Source: Streptomyces aureocirculatus
Lineage (GTDB): Bacteria > Actinomycetota > Actinomycetes > Streptomycetales > Streptomycetaceae
DNA: 64,000 nt
Direction: 5' to 3'
Assembly: GCF_000720475.1 (NCBI RefSeq)
Contig: NZ_JOAP01000006.1
Location: forward strand, 62,001 to 126,000
A program made the position numbers and the translations under genes. Position 1 is the first letter of the stretch. Every line of letters begins with the position of its first letter. Under the pieces are notes generated by a model. That model ran no database searches, was not told where the DNA came from, and saw only the letters and a program-made list of their open reading frames with translations. This document shows, piece after piece, positions 45,678-54,248 of the stretch.

Positions 45678-47153
45678 GTGCCCTCCATGAACGACCTCGT
45701 ACGCCAGCACACGGCCCTCGGCGACTCCGACCTCGAGTGGCTGCATCTGCTGGTCTCGGAGTGGCAACTGCTCTCCGATCTCTCCTTCGCCGACCTCGTG
45801 CTGTGGGTGCCCACGCGCGACGGCACGCGCTATGTCTCCGTCGCGCAGATGCGGCCCAACACCGGACCGACCTCCTACCAGGACGACATGGTCGGCCACC
45901 TGGTCCCGCGCGGCCGCCGGCCGCTGCTCGACGCGGCGCTCGACGAGGGCCGCATCGTGCGCGAGGGCGACCCGGAGTGGCGCGAAGAGGTCCCGGTGCG
46001 CGTCGAGTCCATCCCCGTGCGCAGGGAGGGGCGCGTCCTCGGAGTCATCGCCCGCAACACCAACCTCCTCACGGTGCGCACCCCTTCGCGGCTCGAACTC
46101 ACCTATTTGCAGTCGGCCTCCGACCTGGCGCAGATGATCGCCGCAGGATCGTTTCCGTTCGAGGGGCAGCAGGTCGACATGGACGCGTCCCCGCGCGTGG
46201 GCGACGGTCTGCTGCGCCTGGACGCGGACGGCGTCGTCCAGTACGCATCGCCGAACGCCCTGTCCGCGTACCACCGTCTCGGACTCGCCGCCGACCTCGT
46301 GGGGCACCACCTCGGCACGGCCACCGCCGAACTCGCTCCCTCCAGGGGCCCGGTGGACGAGGCCCTGACCAAGCTCGCCAGCGGCTGGGCACCCCGCGAG
46401 TTCGAGATCGAGGGCGGCGACGGCGTGATCCAGTTGCGTGCCATCCCGCTCAAGCCCAAGGGGCCGCGGATCGGTTCGCTGGTGCTGCTGCGGGACGTTA
46501 CGGAACTACGCCGCCGAGAGCGTGAGTTGATCACCAAGGACGCCACCATCCGGGAGATCCACCACCGGGTGAAGAACAACCTCCAGACGGTCGCGGCACT
46601 GCTGAGGCTTCAGGCGCGCCGCATCGACTCCGTCTCCGGGCGCGAGGCCCTGGAGGAGGCGGTGCGCCGGGTGGGCTCGATCGCGATCGTCCACGAGACA
46701 CTGTCCCAGAACCTGGACGAGCGGGTGGAGTTCGACGAGATCGCCGACCGCGTCCTCGCCATGGTCGCGGAGATCTCGCCCGGTACGGTGACGGGCCGGC
46801 GCACCGGACGCTTCGGCATTCTCGACGCCGAAGTCGCGACGCCGCTGTCGATGGTGCTTACGGAGATCCTGCAGAACGCCCTGGAGCACGGCTTCGCGCA
46901 GGGGGACACGGGCAGCGTCGAGGTCTCCGCGGTCCGCGGCGGCACCGCGAAGGAGGCCCGGCTCCTGATCACCGTCCATGACGACGGGGTCGGCCTGCCC
47001 GCCGGCTTCGACCCGCATCGCTCGGGCAACCTGGGCCTGCAAATCGTGCGCACCCTCGTCGAGGGCGAGCTGGGCGGCACGTTCGACATGGTCAGGGCGC
47101 CGGAACGGGGCACTCGGGTGGTTCTCGACATTCCGGTGCGCGGCGACAAGTAG
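45678..47153 (+). CDS. pdtaS: PdtaS-like sensor histidine kinase (GAF/PAS, HisKA_2)
   Basis: A 491-residue soluble kinase. A GAF-type N domain (~15-150, LLSDLSFADLVLWVPTRDG) is followed by a PAS domain (~170-285), the HisKA_2 phosphoacceptor REIHHRVKNNLQTVAALLRLQARR (~297) and an HATPase (LTEILQNALEHGF ~395; DDGVGLP ~435; NLGLQIVRTLV ~452). It resembles PdtaS of mycobacteria, partner of the RNA-binding response regulator PdtaR, which is not in this window. GTG 45678 is chosen because TACGCT ends 7 nt upstream (leaderless candidate); ATG 45687 is the alternative. Confidence 0.88.
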   Translation: MPSMNDLVRQHTALGDSDLEWLHLLVSEWQLLSDLSFADLVLWVPTRDGTRYVSVAQMRPNTGPTSYQDDMVGHLVPRGRRPLLDAALDEGRIVREGDPEWREEVPVRVESIPVRREGRVLGVIARNTNLLTVRTPSRLELTYLQSASDLAQMIAAGSFPFEGQQVDMDASPRVGDGLLRLDADGVVQYASPNALSAYHRLGLAADLVGHHLGTATAELAPSRGPVDEALTKLASGWAPREFEIEGGDGVIQLRAIPLKPKGPRIGSLVLLRDVTELRRRERELITKDATIREIHHRVKNNLQTVAALLRLQARRIDSVSGREALEEAVRRVGSIAIVHETLSQNLDERVEFDEIADRVLAMVAEISPGTVTGRRTGRFGILDAEVATPLSMVLTEILQNALEHGFAQGDTGSVEVSAVRGGTAKEARLLITVHDDGVGLPAGFDPHRSGNLGLQIVRTLVEGELGGTFDMVRAPERGTRVVLDIPVRGDK

Positions 47154-47188
47154 CCGACACCGACCCCTCGGGGCCTTTTGAGGAGCAG

Positions 47189-47347
47189 ATGGTGGCGGTC
47201 GCAAACGGCCGCCACGGTGACGGTATGTGAACGTCCCGGCCACGCGCGCAGTAGAACCCACGGCAATACGCACTGCGAAAGGCACACAGGGAGCGCAGCA
47301 GTCAGCACAGCAAGAAGCCCCGGACCGGGTAGGTCAGGGGCTTCTTG
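47189..47347 (+). ncRNA. scr5239: scr5239-type small RNA
   Basis: The 328-bp spacer between pdtaS and wblE has no protein gene but begins near 47189 with a stem-loop (GTGGCGGT...GGCCGCCAC, 47192-47213) and ends in a clean terminator (47311-47347), giving ~159 nt. In S. coelicolor the 159-nt sRNA scr5239, which represses dagA and metE, is encoded next to the homologous kinase gene. Identity is inferred from position and size; the 5' end is approximate. Confidence 0.6.
47311..47347 (+). terminator. Terminator of the small RNA
   Basis: An 11-bp stem CAAGAAGCCCC / GGGGCTTCTTG with a 15-nt loop, lying between convergent pdtaS and wblE. Confidence 0.85.
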
Positions 47348-47481
47348 CTCACGTTGCGATGCGCATCGGGGGGTACTGCGCGGCTGCGGCTCGGGGGCGG
47401 GGGTTGCGTACGCGCTGTCTACGGATGAACACCGTCAGGCACACGCGCCGCCAAGCTCGGGCTCGTAAGGGGGCGTGGGCG

Positions 47482-47739
47482 TCAGGCGCTGGCCTGGCGC
47501 GCCCGGTTGCGGGCGGCGCGGCGCTTCATTGCGCGGCGCTCGTCCTCGCTGAGGCCACCCCAGACGCCGGAGTCCTGGCCGGACTCGAGCGCCCACTGCA
47601 GGCACTGCTCCATGACGGGGCAGCGACGGCATACGGCCTTGGCTTCCTCGATCTGCAGCAGCGCAGGACCGGTGTTGCCGATGGGGAAGAACAGCTCGGG
47701 GTCTTCCTCGCGGCAAACGGCGTTGTGACGCCAGTCCAT
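47482..47739 (-). CDS. wblE: WhiB-family iron-sulphur regulator WblE
   Basis: An 85-residue Wbl protein. The four cluster cysteines are Cys9, Cys37, Cys40 and Cys46 (AVCRRCPVMEQC), then the GVWGG turn (~59) and the basic C terminus ERRAMKRRAARNRAR for DNA contact. Sequence and context fit WblE, the ubiquitous actinobacterial paralogue (WhiB1-like). It would bind a [4Fe-4S] cluster sensitive to O2/NO and interact with the housekeeping sigma factor. ATG 47739 follows GGAGAGG; an upstream in-frame ATG gives a longer product and is less likely. Confidence 0.95.
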   Translation of the reverse strand: MDWRHNAVCREEDPELFFPIGNTGPALLQIEEAKAVCRRCPVMEQCLQWALESGQDSGVWGGLSEDERRAMKRRAARNRARQASA

Positions 47740-48031
47740 GGCTGCTACCTCTCCTTGGTCATACATGAAGATTGCTTGTGAATGTGAACGCTTTCACGAA
47801 TCCCCCCGCGCGGGAAGGGCCGACTCCCAGTTGCCTGGTGTGGACCTTGTGGTGAGAGGAGGGGTTCTGGCGATTTGTAGAGGCCGGTGTTGCGGGCCGT
47901 CCCGATCGCCATGTAGAGATTCGCAAACCTCGGCGACGGATACAACCCCTTCCGGAAAGTTTTTTTTGATTCCTCGGTGTCGACTGAGTCACAGCCGTAC
48001 TTCCATGGGGTGGATCCTGGCCTAAACGTTC
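47740..48031 (-). promoter_or_regulatory. Upstream region of wblE
   Basis: About 290 bp without a gene. It contains an unusual A8 run on the minus strand (T8 at 47960-47967) and AT-richer patches, so wblE probably has a long leader or several promoters. I could not assign a promoter with confidence. Confidence 0.4.
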
Positions 48032-48060
48032 GAGTGAAAGGACTTTAGGCCCTTCCACTC
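48032..48060 (-). terminator. Hairpin at the 3' end of the lipid-kinase gene
   Basis: GAGTGAAAGG (48032-48041) and CCTTCCACTC (48051-48060) pair with one mismatch and a 9-nt loop; the stem overlaps the stop codon. Confidence 0.6.
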
Positions 48061-49027
48061 ACACAATCACACGCAGTGCACGGCGTACGCCTGTGAACGT
48101 CACGCTCGTCCGCAGCCCCAGGTGGTCGCCGTCCATCTGAAGGGGCAGGGGCACCTTCGAATGCAAGGTGAAGTCCGTCAGGTCGTGCAGCGCCACCGCG
48201 TTCTTTCCGTGCGGTCCGCGCTCGGGCGTCGAGCGCAGCAACTGCGTGCCGTACCGGGCCACCGAAGCGGTCGAGAGCCGCTTGAGACCGAGCACGTCCA
48301 GGCCCGTGTCGAAGGACGCCTTCGGAGACGCGTACAACGGACGATTGCCCAGGTAGGACCAGGGGGAGGTGTTGCAGACTATGGACATCACGAGGTCGGT
48401 GACCGGCTGTTCGCCTGCCCGCTCCAGCGTGATCGAACCGTGCCGGCGGTCGCTCTCGCCGAGGAATTGGCGTACTACCTGGCGCACGTAGAGGGCGTGC
48501 GTCGAGCGCTTGCCGCGCTCCCGGTGCTGCTCGACCCGGCCCACCACGCCGGCGTCGAATCCCAGCCCCGCCGCGAACGTGAACCAGCGCGGCGGCACCG
48601 CTTCGTCCTCCGTGCCCGGGGTGCCCGAGACCCGGCCGAGGCTCACTGTCCGTCCGCTTCCCTCACGCAGCGCGTCCAGAATGGCGCCGGTCGCCTCGAC
48701 GGCGTCGTTCGGCAGCCCCAGGGCGCGGGCGAACACATTGGTCGAACCCCCGGGGACCACGGCGAGGCGGGGCAGGTTCTCCGGAGAGGGGCCGTTGTGC
48801 AGCAGACCGTTGACGACTTCGTTGACGGTGCCGTCGCCGCCGAGGGCCACGACCAGCTCGATGTCCTCGCTCTCCGCGGCCTGCCTGCCGAGGTCGCGGG
48901 CGTGACCGCGGTACTCCGTAGTGACCGCTTCCAGCTTCATCTCGCTCGCGAGGGCGTGGATCAGTACGTCACGGGTGCGCGCACTGGTAGTAGTAGCCGC
49001 CGGGTTGACCACGAGAAGTGCACGCAT
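48059..49027 (-). CDS. Diacylglycerol kinase-family lipid kinase
   Basis: A 322-residue DagK/YegS-type kinase. Motifs: ALLVVNPAATTTSARTRD (N-terminal nucleotide site), VVALGGDGTVNEVVNGLL (~78, GGDGT), RLAVVPGGSTNVFARALGLP (~107) and FAAGLGFDAGVV (~170). It phosphorylates diacylglycerol or a related lipid using ATP at the membrane; substrate unproven. ATG 49027 is the natural start. Confidence 0.88.
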   Translation of the reverse strand: MRALLVVNPAATTTSARTRDVLIHALASEMKLEAVTTEYRGHARDLGRQAAESEDIELVVALGGDGTVNEVVNGLLHNGPSPENLPRLAVVPGGSTNVFARALGLPNDAVEATGAILDALREGSGRTVSLGRVSGTPGTEDEAVPPRWFTFAAGLGFDAGVVGRVEQHRERGKRSTHALYVRQVVRQFLGESDRRHGSITLERAGEQPVTDLVMSIVCNTSPWSYLGNRPLYASPKASFDTGLDVLGLKRLSTASVARYGTQLLRSTPERGPHGKNAVALHDLTDFTLHSKVPLPLQMDGDHLGLRTSVTFTGVRRALRVIV

Positions 49028-49129
49028 GCGCAGCAGACTACCTAGCGGTCTGTACCTGGCCCAGACCGAGGTCTTGCGCGGACCCCACCGAGGTGCCGGG
49101 CTCCGGATGCCCGGGGCTACCCTCGATGC

Positions 49130-49582
49130 GTGAGCACTGAGCCGAAGACCACCCCCGAAGCCCCCGCGTCGGGCCCCCGCCCCGGGCGCCTCACGGCCGC
49201 CGCGGCGCTCACCGCGCTGGAGGGCCTGGCCCTCGTCGTCGGCGGTGCCTACATGCTCGTGATGGGCCTCGCGGGCGAACCCGACAACCCGCGGCAGGCG
49301 ACGACGGGCGGCATCACGCTGCTCGTCCTCGCGCTCCTTCCGCTGCTCGCCGCGCGCGGGCTGCTCCGGCTGCGCCGCTGGGCGCGGGGGCCGGCCATCA
49401 TCACGCAGATCATGGCGCTGCCCGTGGCCTGGCAGTTGCTCCAGGCGGACAGCGCGATGATCCCCGGCGGCATCGCGCTCGCCGGGGTCGCGGTCGCCAC
49501 GCTCGTCCTGCTCGTCAACCCCGCGACGACCGAGGCGCTCGGCATCACCGGCCCCGGCAGTGCACAAGAGGGCGGCAAGTAG
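49130..49582 (+). CDS. Small integral membrane protein, unknown function
   Basis: A 150-residue protein with four predicted helices (LTALEGLALVVGGAYMLVMGL ~27; ITLLVLALLPLLAARGLL ~63; GPAIITQIMALPVAWQLL ~87; GIALAGVAVATLVLLVNP ~114). No functional motif. Start GTG: no Shine-Dalgarno, but TACCCT ends 6 nt upstream (49118-49123), a leaderless pattern. Divergent from the lipid kinase, convergent with sigH. Confidence 0.78.
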   Translation: MSTEPKTTPEAPASGPRPGRLTAAAALTALEGLALVVGGAYMLVMGLAGEPDNPRQATTGGITLLVLALLPLLAARGLLRLRRWARGPAIITQIMALPVAWQLLQADSAMIPGGIALAGVAVATLVLLVNPATTEALGITGPGSAQEGGK

Positions 49583-49637
49583 CTCCCATCGAAAAGGCGT
49601 GCGGTGGTGTCGCCTCCGCGTGCGGGGGTGACGAACG

Positions 49638-49673
49638 GCTGAGGGCGGCGAGGAAGACCTCGCCGCCCTCAGC
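49638..49673. terminator. Bidirectional terminator between the membrane protein and sigH
   Basis: A 16-bp perfect stem GCTGAGGGCGGCGAGG / CCTCGCCGCCCTCAGC with loop AAGA, between convergent genes. Confidence 0.88.
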
Positions 49674-49724
49674 GCCGCTCTGCGGCGGCAACCTGTTCGG
49701 GAAGCCGACCCGCTCGGGAGGCGC

Positions 49725-50723
49725 TCACTCCTCCACAAGGAGCTTCTCGCGCAACTGCGCGAGGGTGCGGGCCAGCAGCCGCGACACGTGCATCTGCGAG
49801 ATGCCGACCTCCTGCGCGATCTGCGACTGCGTCATGTTCCCGAAGAACCGCAGCAGCAGGATCCGCTTCTCGCGCGGCGGCAGGTCCTCCAGGAGCGGTT
49901 TGAGGGACTCGCGGTACTCGACGCCCTCCAGGGCCTCGTCCTCGGCGCCGAGGGTGTCCGCGACGGCCGGTGACTCGTCGTCCGTGTCCGGGACGTCGAG
50001 CGACAGCGTGGAGTAGGCGTTGGCCGACTCCAGGCCCTCCAGGACCTCCTCTTCGGAGATCGCCAGTTTCTCCGCCAGCTCGTGCACCGTGGGGGAGCGG
50101 CCGTGCAACTGGGAAAGCTCGGCCGTCGCCGTGGTCAGGGCCAGGCGCAGCTCCTGAAGACGCCGCGGCACCCGCACCGCCCAGCCCTTGTCGCGGAAGT
50201 GGCGCTTGATCTCACCGACGACCGTCGGGGTGGCGTACGTGGAGAACTCCACGCCACGGTCCGGGTCGAAGCGGTCCACCGACTTGATCAGGCCGATCGT
50301 GGCGACCTGGGTCAGATCGTCCAGAGGCTCGCCTCTGTTGCGGAAGCGGCGCGCCAGGTGCTCCACGAGCGGCAGATGCATGCGGACGAGCTGATTGCGC
50401 AGCTCCGCGTACTCCGGGCTGCCGTCATTCAGCGAGCGCAGGTTCACGAACATCGCTCGCGCGCCGCTGCGGTCCCGTGGATCGTGCCGGCTGTGCTGCT
50501 CGTGCTCGCTCATCGTCCCGCCCGTCGGTGGACCCGGCTGCTCCGGATCCTGTGGGTGCGGCCTCGCCTGCTGCTCGGGGATGCCGCCCGGGGCGGCAGG
50601 CCCCGGCTGCATCGGACCGCGCCCGGTGGCCGGACGCGTGCCGCCCCTGCCGCGGGCGGGCAGACCGTGTGTGTCACGTGTGCCGCGCTCGTCGTCCCGC
50701 ACCGGCCCGTCCCCGTTCCTCAC
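49725..50723 (-). CDS. sigH: Stress-response sigma factor SigH (sigma-B/F/G group)
   Basis: Group III sigma factor for osmotic/developmental stress. Region 2: RNQLVRMHLPLVEHLARRFRNRGEPLDDLTQVATIGLIKSVDRFDPDRGVEFSTYATPTVVGEIKRHFRDKGWAVRVPRR; region 3 SPTVHELAEKLAISEEEVLEGL; region 4 LPPREKRILLLRFFGNMTQSQIAQEVGISQMHVSRLLARTL. GTG 50723 overlaps the prsH stop (GTGA), giving 332 residues with a ~70-residue Pro/Gly/Arg leader; internal ATGs at 50612 and 50513 (MSEHEQ, best Shine-Dalgarno) could make shorter forms, and multiple SigH forms are known in S. coelicolor. Controlled by the anti-sigma factor encoded just upstream. Confidence 0.93.
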   Translation of the reverse strand: MRNGDGPVRDDERGTRDTHGLPARGRGGTRPATGRGPMQPGPAAPGGIPEQQARPHPQDPEQPGPPTGGTMSEHEQHSRHDPRDRSGARAMFVNLRSLNDGSPEYAELRNQLVRMHLPLVEHLARRFRNRGEPLDDLTQVATIGLIKSVDRFDPDRGVEFSTYATPTVVGEIKRHFRDKGWAVRVPRRLQELRLALTTATAELSQLHGRSPTVHELAEKLAISEEEVLEGLESANAYSTLSLDVPDTDDESPAVADTLGAEDEALEGVEYRESLKPLLEDLPPREKRILLLRFFGNMTQSQIAQEVGISQMHVSRLLARTLAQLREKLLVEE

Positions 50724-51133
50724 GCCGGCCCGGGTCCCGCGCCGCGCTTTTTGTAGAGGCTGATCGAAACGGTCTTGTCGTCGGCGACCGAGGAGTCGAC
50801 CATGCCTGCGAGCGCTGACAGGACAGTCCAGGCAAAGGTGTCGCGCTCCGGGGCACGGCCGTCCGTGGTGGGTGCCGAAACGGTCACCTCCAGGGAGTCG
50901 TCCACGAGCCGGAAGACGCAGCTGAGCACCGAGCCGGGCACGGCCTGCTGGAGCAGGATCGCGCAGGCCTCGTCGACAGCGATGCGGAGGTCCTCGATCT
51001 CGTCCAGGGTGAAGTCCAAGCGCGCCGCGAGGCCGGCCGTGGCCGTACGCAGCACCGACAGGTAGGCACCCGCAGCCGGAAGGCGGACCTCCACGAAGTC
51101 CTGATTCCCGGGCTCGCCTGCGATCTGGGACAC
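50720..51133 (-). CDS. prsH: Anti-sigma factor PrsH/RshA (RsbW-like ATPase fold)
   Basis: A 137-residue RsbW/SpoIIAB-type protein that binds SigH. The GHKL N-box is LRIAVDEACAILLQQ (~53); the C-terminal half (FAWTVLSALAGMVDSS) is shortened as in this clade. The GTG at 51133 is favoured because GGAGGTGAG sits directly upstream; longer frames start at TTG/GTG codons within that Shine-Dalgarno. Overlaps sigH by four bases, so the two are translationally coupled. Confidence 0.92.
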   Translation of the reverse strand: MSQIAGEPGNQDFVEVRLPAAGAYLSVLRTATAGLAARLDFTLDEIEDLRIAVDEACAILLQQAVPGSVLSCVFRLVDDSLEVTVSAPTTDGRAPERDTFAWTVLSALAGMVDSSVADDKTVSISLYKKRGAGPGPA

Positions 51134-51378
51134 CCTCACCTCCAAGGTGGTACAAGCATTTTCGGGGCTCCGGCCGCCGTGTCACGGTGGTCCGGACTGG
51201 GTCACACGGGTGACGCCCCACGTATTCAAGCGGTGACGCTACCTCGCTGCTCAGTTCCGTGTCCCGGGGACCCCGCCCCGTTGCTGTCACTCATAGTAAG
51301 CCTACGGGTACGGACAGTGGCTAGGGGTTTTGCGGGCCCAATTGGAAAGAACGAGCGTCGGGTTGACGTACCCACGCC

Positions 51379-51639
51379 TCAGACGATCGAACCGTCGACA
51401 AAACACCAACGCCAGTCCTCGCCGGGTTCGAAAGTTCGCATCACCGGATGCCCGGTCTCCTCGAAGTGCGCCGTCGCGTGCCGGAAGGGCGAGGAGTCGC
51501 AGCAGCCGACGTGCCCGCAACTGAGGCACAACCGCAGTTGTACGGGGTGGCTCCCGGCCGCGAGGCACTCCCGGCACGTTTCGCTCAGGGGTGCTGGTTC
51601 GGGGTGGGGCAGCGCGCTGACGTGCGAGCACTCGTTCAT
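51379..51639 (-). CDS. UBP-type zinc-finger protein
   Basis: An 86-residue protein that is a single ZnF-UBP domain: SETCRECLAAGSHPVQLRLCLSCGHVGCCDSSPFRHATAHFEETGHPVMRTFE, with the full Cys/His ligand set. Bacterial versions have no known ubiquitin target and their role is unclear. ATG 51639 lacks a Shine-Dalgarno, but TAACCT ends 7 nt upstream (leaderless candidate). The Na+/H+ antiporter gene starts divergently 46 bp away. Confidence 0.88.
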   Translation of the reverse strand: MNECSHVSALPHPEPAPLSETCRECLAAGSHPVQLRLCLSCGHVGCCDSSPFRHATAHFEETGHPVMRTFEPGEDWRWCFVDGSIV

Positions 51640-51685
51640 GATGGCCAGGTTACGACGGGAGAGCGGACGGCGGAGGACCTTGCCG

Positions 51686-53284
51686 ATGGACGTATTGCCC
51701 CTGGTGGCGCTGATCGCCGCGAGCGCCGCCGTGGCCGGTGCCGCGCGGCGCACTCCGGTGCCGGCGCCCCTGCTCCTTGTCGGCGCCGGGCTGATCGCCG
51801 CGTACGTGCCGGGGGTGCCGGACTACCACCTCGACCCGCACGTGGTGCTGCCGCTGATCCTGCCGCCGCTGCTGCACACGGCCGCCCTGGAGAGCTCGTA
51901 TCTGGACCTGCGGGCCAACGTCAGGCCCGTCGCGCTCCTGTCGGTCGGTTACGTTCTGTTCGCGACGCTGGTCGTCGGCTGGCTCGCCTATCTGCTGATC
52001 CCCGACCTCCCGCTGACCGCGGCCCTCGTCCTGGGGGCGGTGATCGCGCCGCCGGACGCCGTCGCGGCGACCGCCATCGCGCGCCGCGTGGGACTGCCCT
52101 CACGCATCACCACGATCCTCCAGGGCGAGTCCCTGGTGAACGACGCGACGGCGATCACCGCCTACAAGGTGGCGCTCGCGGCGGCCGTCGGCGAGGGCGC
52201 GAGCTGGGCCGGCGGCATCGAGGAGTTCCTCGTGGCGGCCGTGGGCGGGGTCGGGGTGGGGCTCCTCCTGATGGTGCCCCTCCACTGGCTGCGCACCCAC
52301 CTGAAGGAGGCGCTGCTGCAGAACACCCTGTCGCTCCTGATCCCCTTCGTCGCGTACGCGGCCGCCGAACAGGTGCATGCCTCCGGAGTGCTCGCCGTGG
52401 TCGTGGTGGCCCTCTACTTGGGGCACCGTTCCTGGCAGGTCGACTTCGAGACGCGGCTCCAGGAGGCCGCGGTGTGGAAGGTCGTGGGGTTCCTCCTGGA
52501 GTCGGCGGTGTTCGCGCTCATCGGCCTCCAGTTGCCGGTCGTGCTCGGGGAGCTCGGCGAGTACAGCGTGGGACAGGCGGTCTGGTACGCCGTCGCGGTG
52601 TTCGTGTGCGTCGTGCTGGTGCGCTTCGTGTGGTCGTATCCCGCGACGTACCTTCCGCGCGCGATGTCGGCCCGGATCCGGGAGCGCGAGGGCGACCTGG
52701 ACTGGCGGCGGCCGCTGATCGTCGGCTGGGCCGGGATGCGCGGTGTGGTGTCGCTGGCGATCGCGTTCTCGATCCCGCTGGTGACCGAGCACGACGAGCC
52801 CTTCCCCGCGCACAACCTCGTGCTCTTCCTGACCTTCACCACGGTCATCGGGACGCTGGTGGTGCAGGGCCTGTCGCTGCCGTGGCTGATCGGGGTCCTG
52901 AAACTGCCGGGCAGGGACGCCCAGGAGCAGACGCTGGCCGAGGCGCAGGCGCAGAACGCCGCCTCCCAGGCCGCGGAGGCCCGGCTGCGGGACCTGATGG
53001 AGGACGAGCGCAACAGCCTGCCAGGGCCCCTCCAGGACCGCCTGAACACCGTTCTCGAACGGCGCCGCAACGCGGTGTGGGAGCGCCTCGGCCAGCCCAA
53101 CCCGGTGACGGGGGAGACGGCGGACGCCACCTACCGCAGACTGGCGCGCGAGGCGATCGCCGCCGAGCGCGAGGTGTTCGTGCGCATGCGGGACGAGCGG
53201 CGCATCGACGACGAGATGCTGCGGACGCTGCTGCGCAAGCTGGACCTGGAGGAGGCGGCCGCCCACCGGGAGGTCGAGGACTGA
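51686..53284 (+). CDS. CPA1-family Na+/H+ antiporter
   Basis: A 532-residue NhaP/NHE-type antiporter with ~12 membrane helices in the first ~410 residues. Ion-site motifs AVIAPPDAVAATAIARR (~115) and GESLVNDATAITAYK (~147, the ND pair), then GWAGMRGVVSLAIAFSIP (~350). The C-terminal ~120 residues are a charged, helical cytoplasmic tail (AQAQNAASQAAEARLRDLMEDERNS). GGAGG precedes the ATG at 51686. Exchanges Na+ (or K+) for H+ in pH and salt homeostasis. Confidence 0.92.
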   Translation: MDVLPLVALIAASAAVAGAARRTPVPAPLLLVGAGLIAAYVPGVPDYHLDPHVVLPLILPPLLHTAALESSYLDLRANVRPVALLSVGYVLFATLVVGWLAYLLIPDLPLTAALVLGAVIAPPDAVAATAIARRVGLPSRITTILQGESLVNDATAITAYKVALAAAVGEGASWAGGIEEFLVAAVGGVGVGLLLMVPLHWLRTHLKEALLQNTLSLLIPFVAYAAAEQVHASGVLAVVVVALYLGHRSWQVDFETRLQEAAVWKVVGFLLESAVFALIGLQLPVVLGELGEYSVGQAVWYAVAVFVCVVLVRFVWSYPATYLPRAMSARIREREGDLDWRRPLIVGWAGMRGVVSLAIAFSIPLVTEHDEPFPAHNLVLFLTFTTVIGTLVVQGLSLPWLIGVLKLPGRDAQEQTLAEAQAQNAASQAAEARLRDLMEDERNSLPGPLQDRLNTVLERRRNAVWERLGQPNPVTGETADATYRRLAREAIAAEREVFVRMRDERRIDDEMLRTLLRKLDLEEAAAHREVED

Positions 53285-53291
53285 GGCGGGG

Positions 53292-54206
53292 TCACGCGAC
53301 CGGCGGGGTGCCGGTGACGACAGCCGTGACCCTGGTCCCCGGGGCGAAGGCGCCCTCTTCGGAGAGTGCGGTCAGCGCGTACAGGAGCTTGGCGACGTAG
53401 ATCCGCTCTACAGGAAGGCCGTGCCGGTCCTCGAAGTCGTCAGCGAAGGCGTTCAGTTCCGCGGTGGTGCGGGCGTAGCCGCCGCAGTGGAAGCGGTCGT
53501 CGAGAGTCCAGTTGGTCCCGGGAACGCCGAACGCGGCGCGCTGCAGCGCAGCCGTCCCGGAGCCCAGGAAGCCGCCCTTGAGCACGGGTATGCCGAGCGC
53601 GCGCTGGCCGGGGCCGAGGCCCGCCGCCAGGCCCGCGAGGGTGCCTCCGGTGCCGCAGGCGACGGCCGCGACGTCCGTGTGGCCGCGCAGCTCCGCGCCG
53701 AGGGCCGCGCACCCCTGGACGGCGAGGGCGTTGCTGCCGCCTTCGGGGATGACGTACGCGTCCTCGGTGGCCGTCTGCCCCTGGAGCCTGGCCAGGACCT
53801 CCGGCTCGGCCTTTTGGCGGTACGTCGATCTGTCGATGAAGTGCAGACGCATGCCGTCCGCCTCGCACCGGGCGAGGGAAGCGTTGCGGGGGCGGTCGGC
53901 CAACTCGTCGCCGCGGACCATCCCGACCGTACCGAAGCCCAGGAGACGGCCCGCGGCGGCGGTGGCCCGCAGGTGGTTGGAGTAGGCGCCGCCGAAGGTC
54001 AGCAGCGTGTGATGCCCCCTGGCACGGGCCCGCTCGAGGTTGAGGACGAGCTTGCGGTACTTGTTGCCGGGCAGGTCGGGGTGTATCCGGTCGTCGCGCT
54101 TGAGCAGCAGCCGCAGGCCGCGGGCCTCGAAACGGGGGTCCGTGACCGGCTGGAGCGGAGTGGGGAGCCGGGGGCTCAGCTCGGACGCGGGCGGGGTGGA
54201 GGACAC
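53292..54206 (-). CDS. PLP enzyme of the ACC deaminase / D-cysteine desulphydrase family
   Basis: A 304-residue fold-type II PLP enzyme. The PLP lysine is in LPGNKYRKL (~Lys48), LTFGGAYSNHLRATAAAG (~68-85) binds the substrate carboxylate and CGTGGTLAGLAAGL (~182) the cofactor phosphate. ACC deaminase versus D-cysteine desulphydrase cannot be decided by eye. GTG start; convergent with the antiporter. Confidence 0.88.
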   Translation of the reverse strand: MSSTPPASELSPRLPTPLQPVTDPRFEARGLRLLLKRDDRIHPDLPGNKYRKLVLNLERARARGHHTLLTFGGAYSNHLRATAAAGRLLGFGTVGMVRGDELADRPRNASLARCEADGMRLHFIDRSTYRQKAEPEVLARLQGQTATEDAYVIPEGGSNALAVQGCAALGAELRGHTDVAAVACGTGGTLAGLAAGLGPGQRALGIPVLKGGFLGSGTAALQRAAFGVPGTNWTLDDRFHCGGYARTTAELNAFADDFEDRHGLPVERIYVAKLLYALTALSEEGAFAPGTRVTAVVTGTPPVA

Positions 54207-54248
54207 CCCGCCATTGTCCCTCGCGTGCCCTCCATTGGTGTGCCGCCG

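Noticed and set aside
45054..46310. 418-codon minus-strand frame opposite the kinase
   Set aside because: Shadow frame; the kinase on the plus strand has all expected domains, and the part outside it resembles no protein I know.
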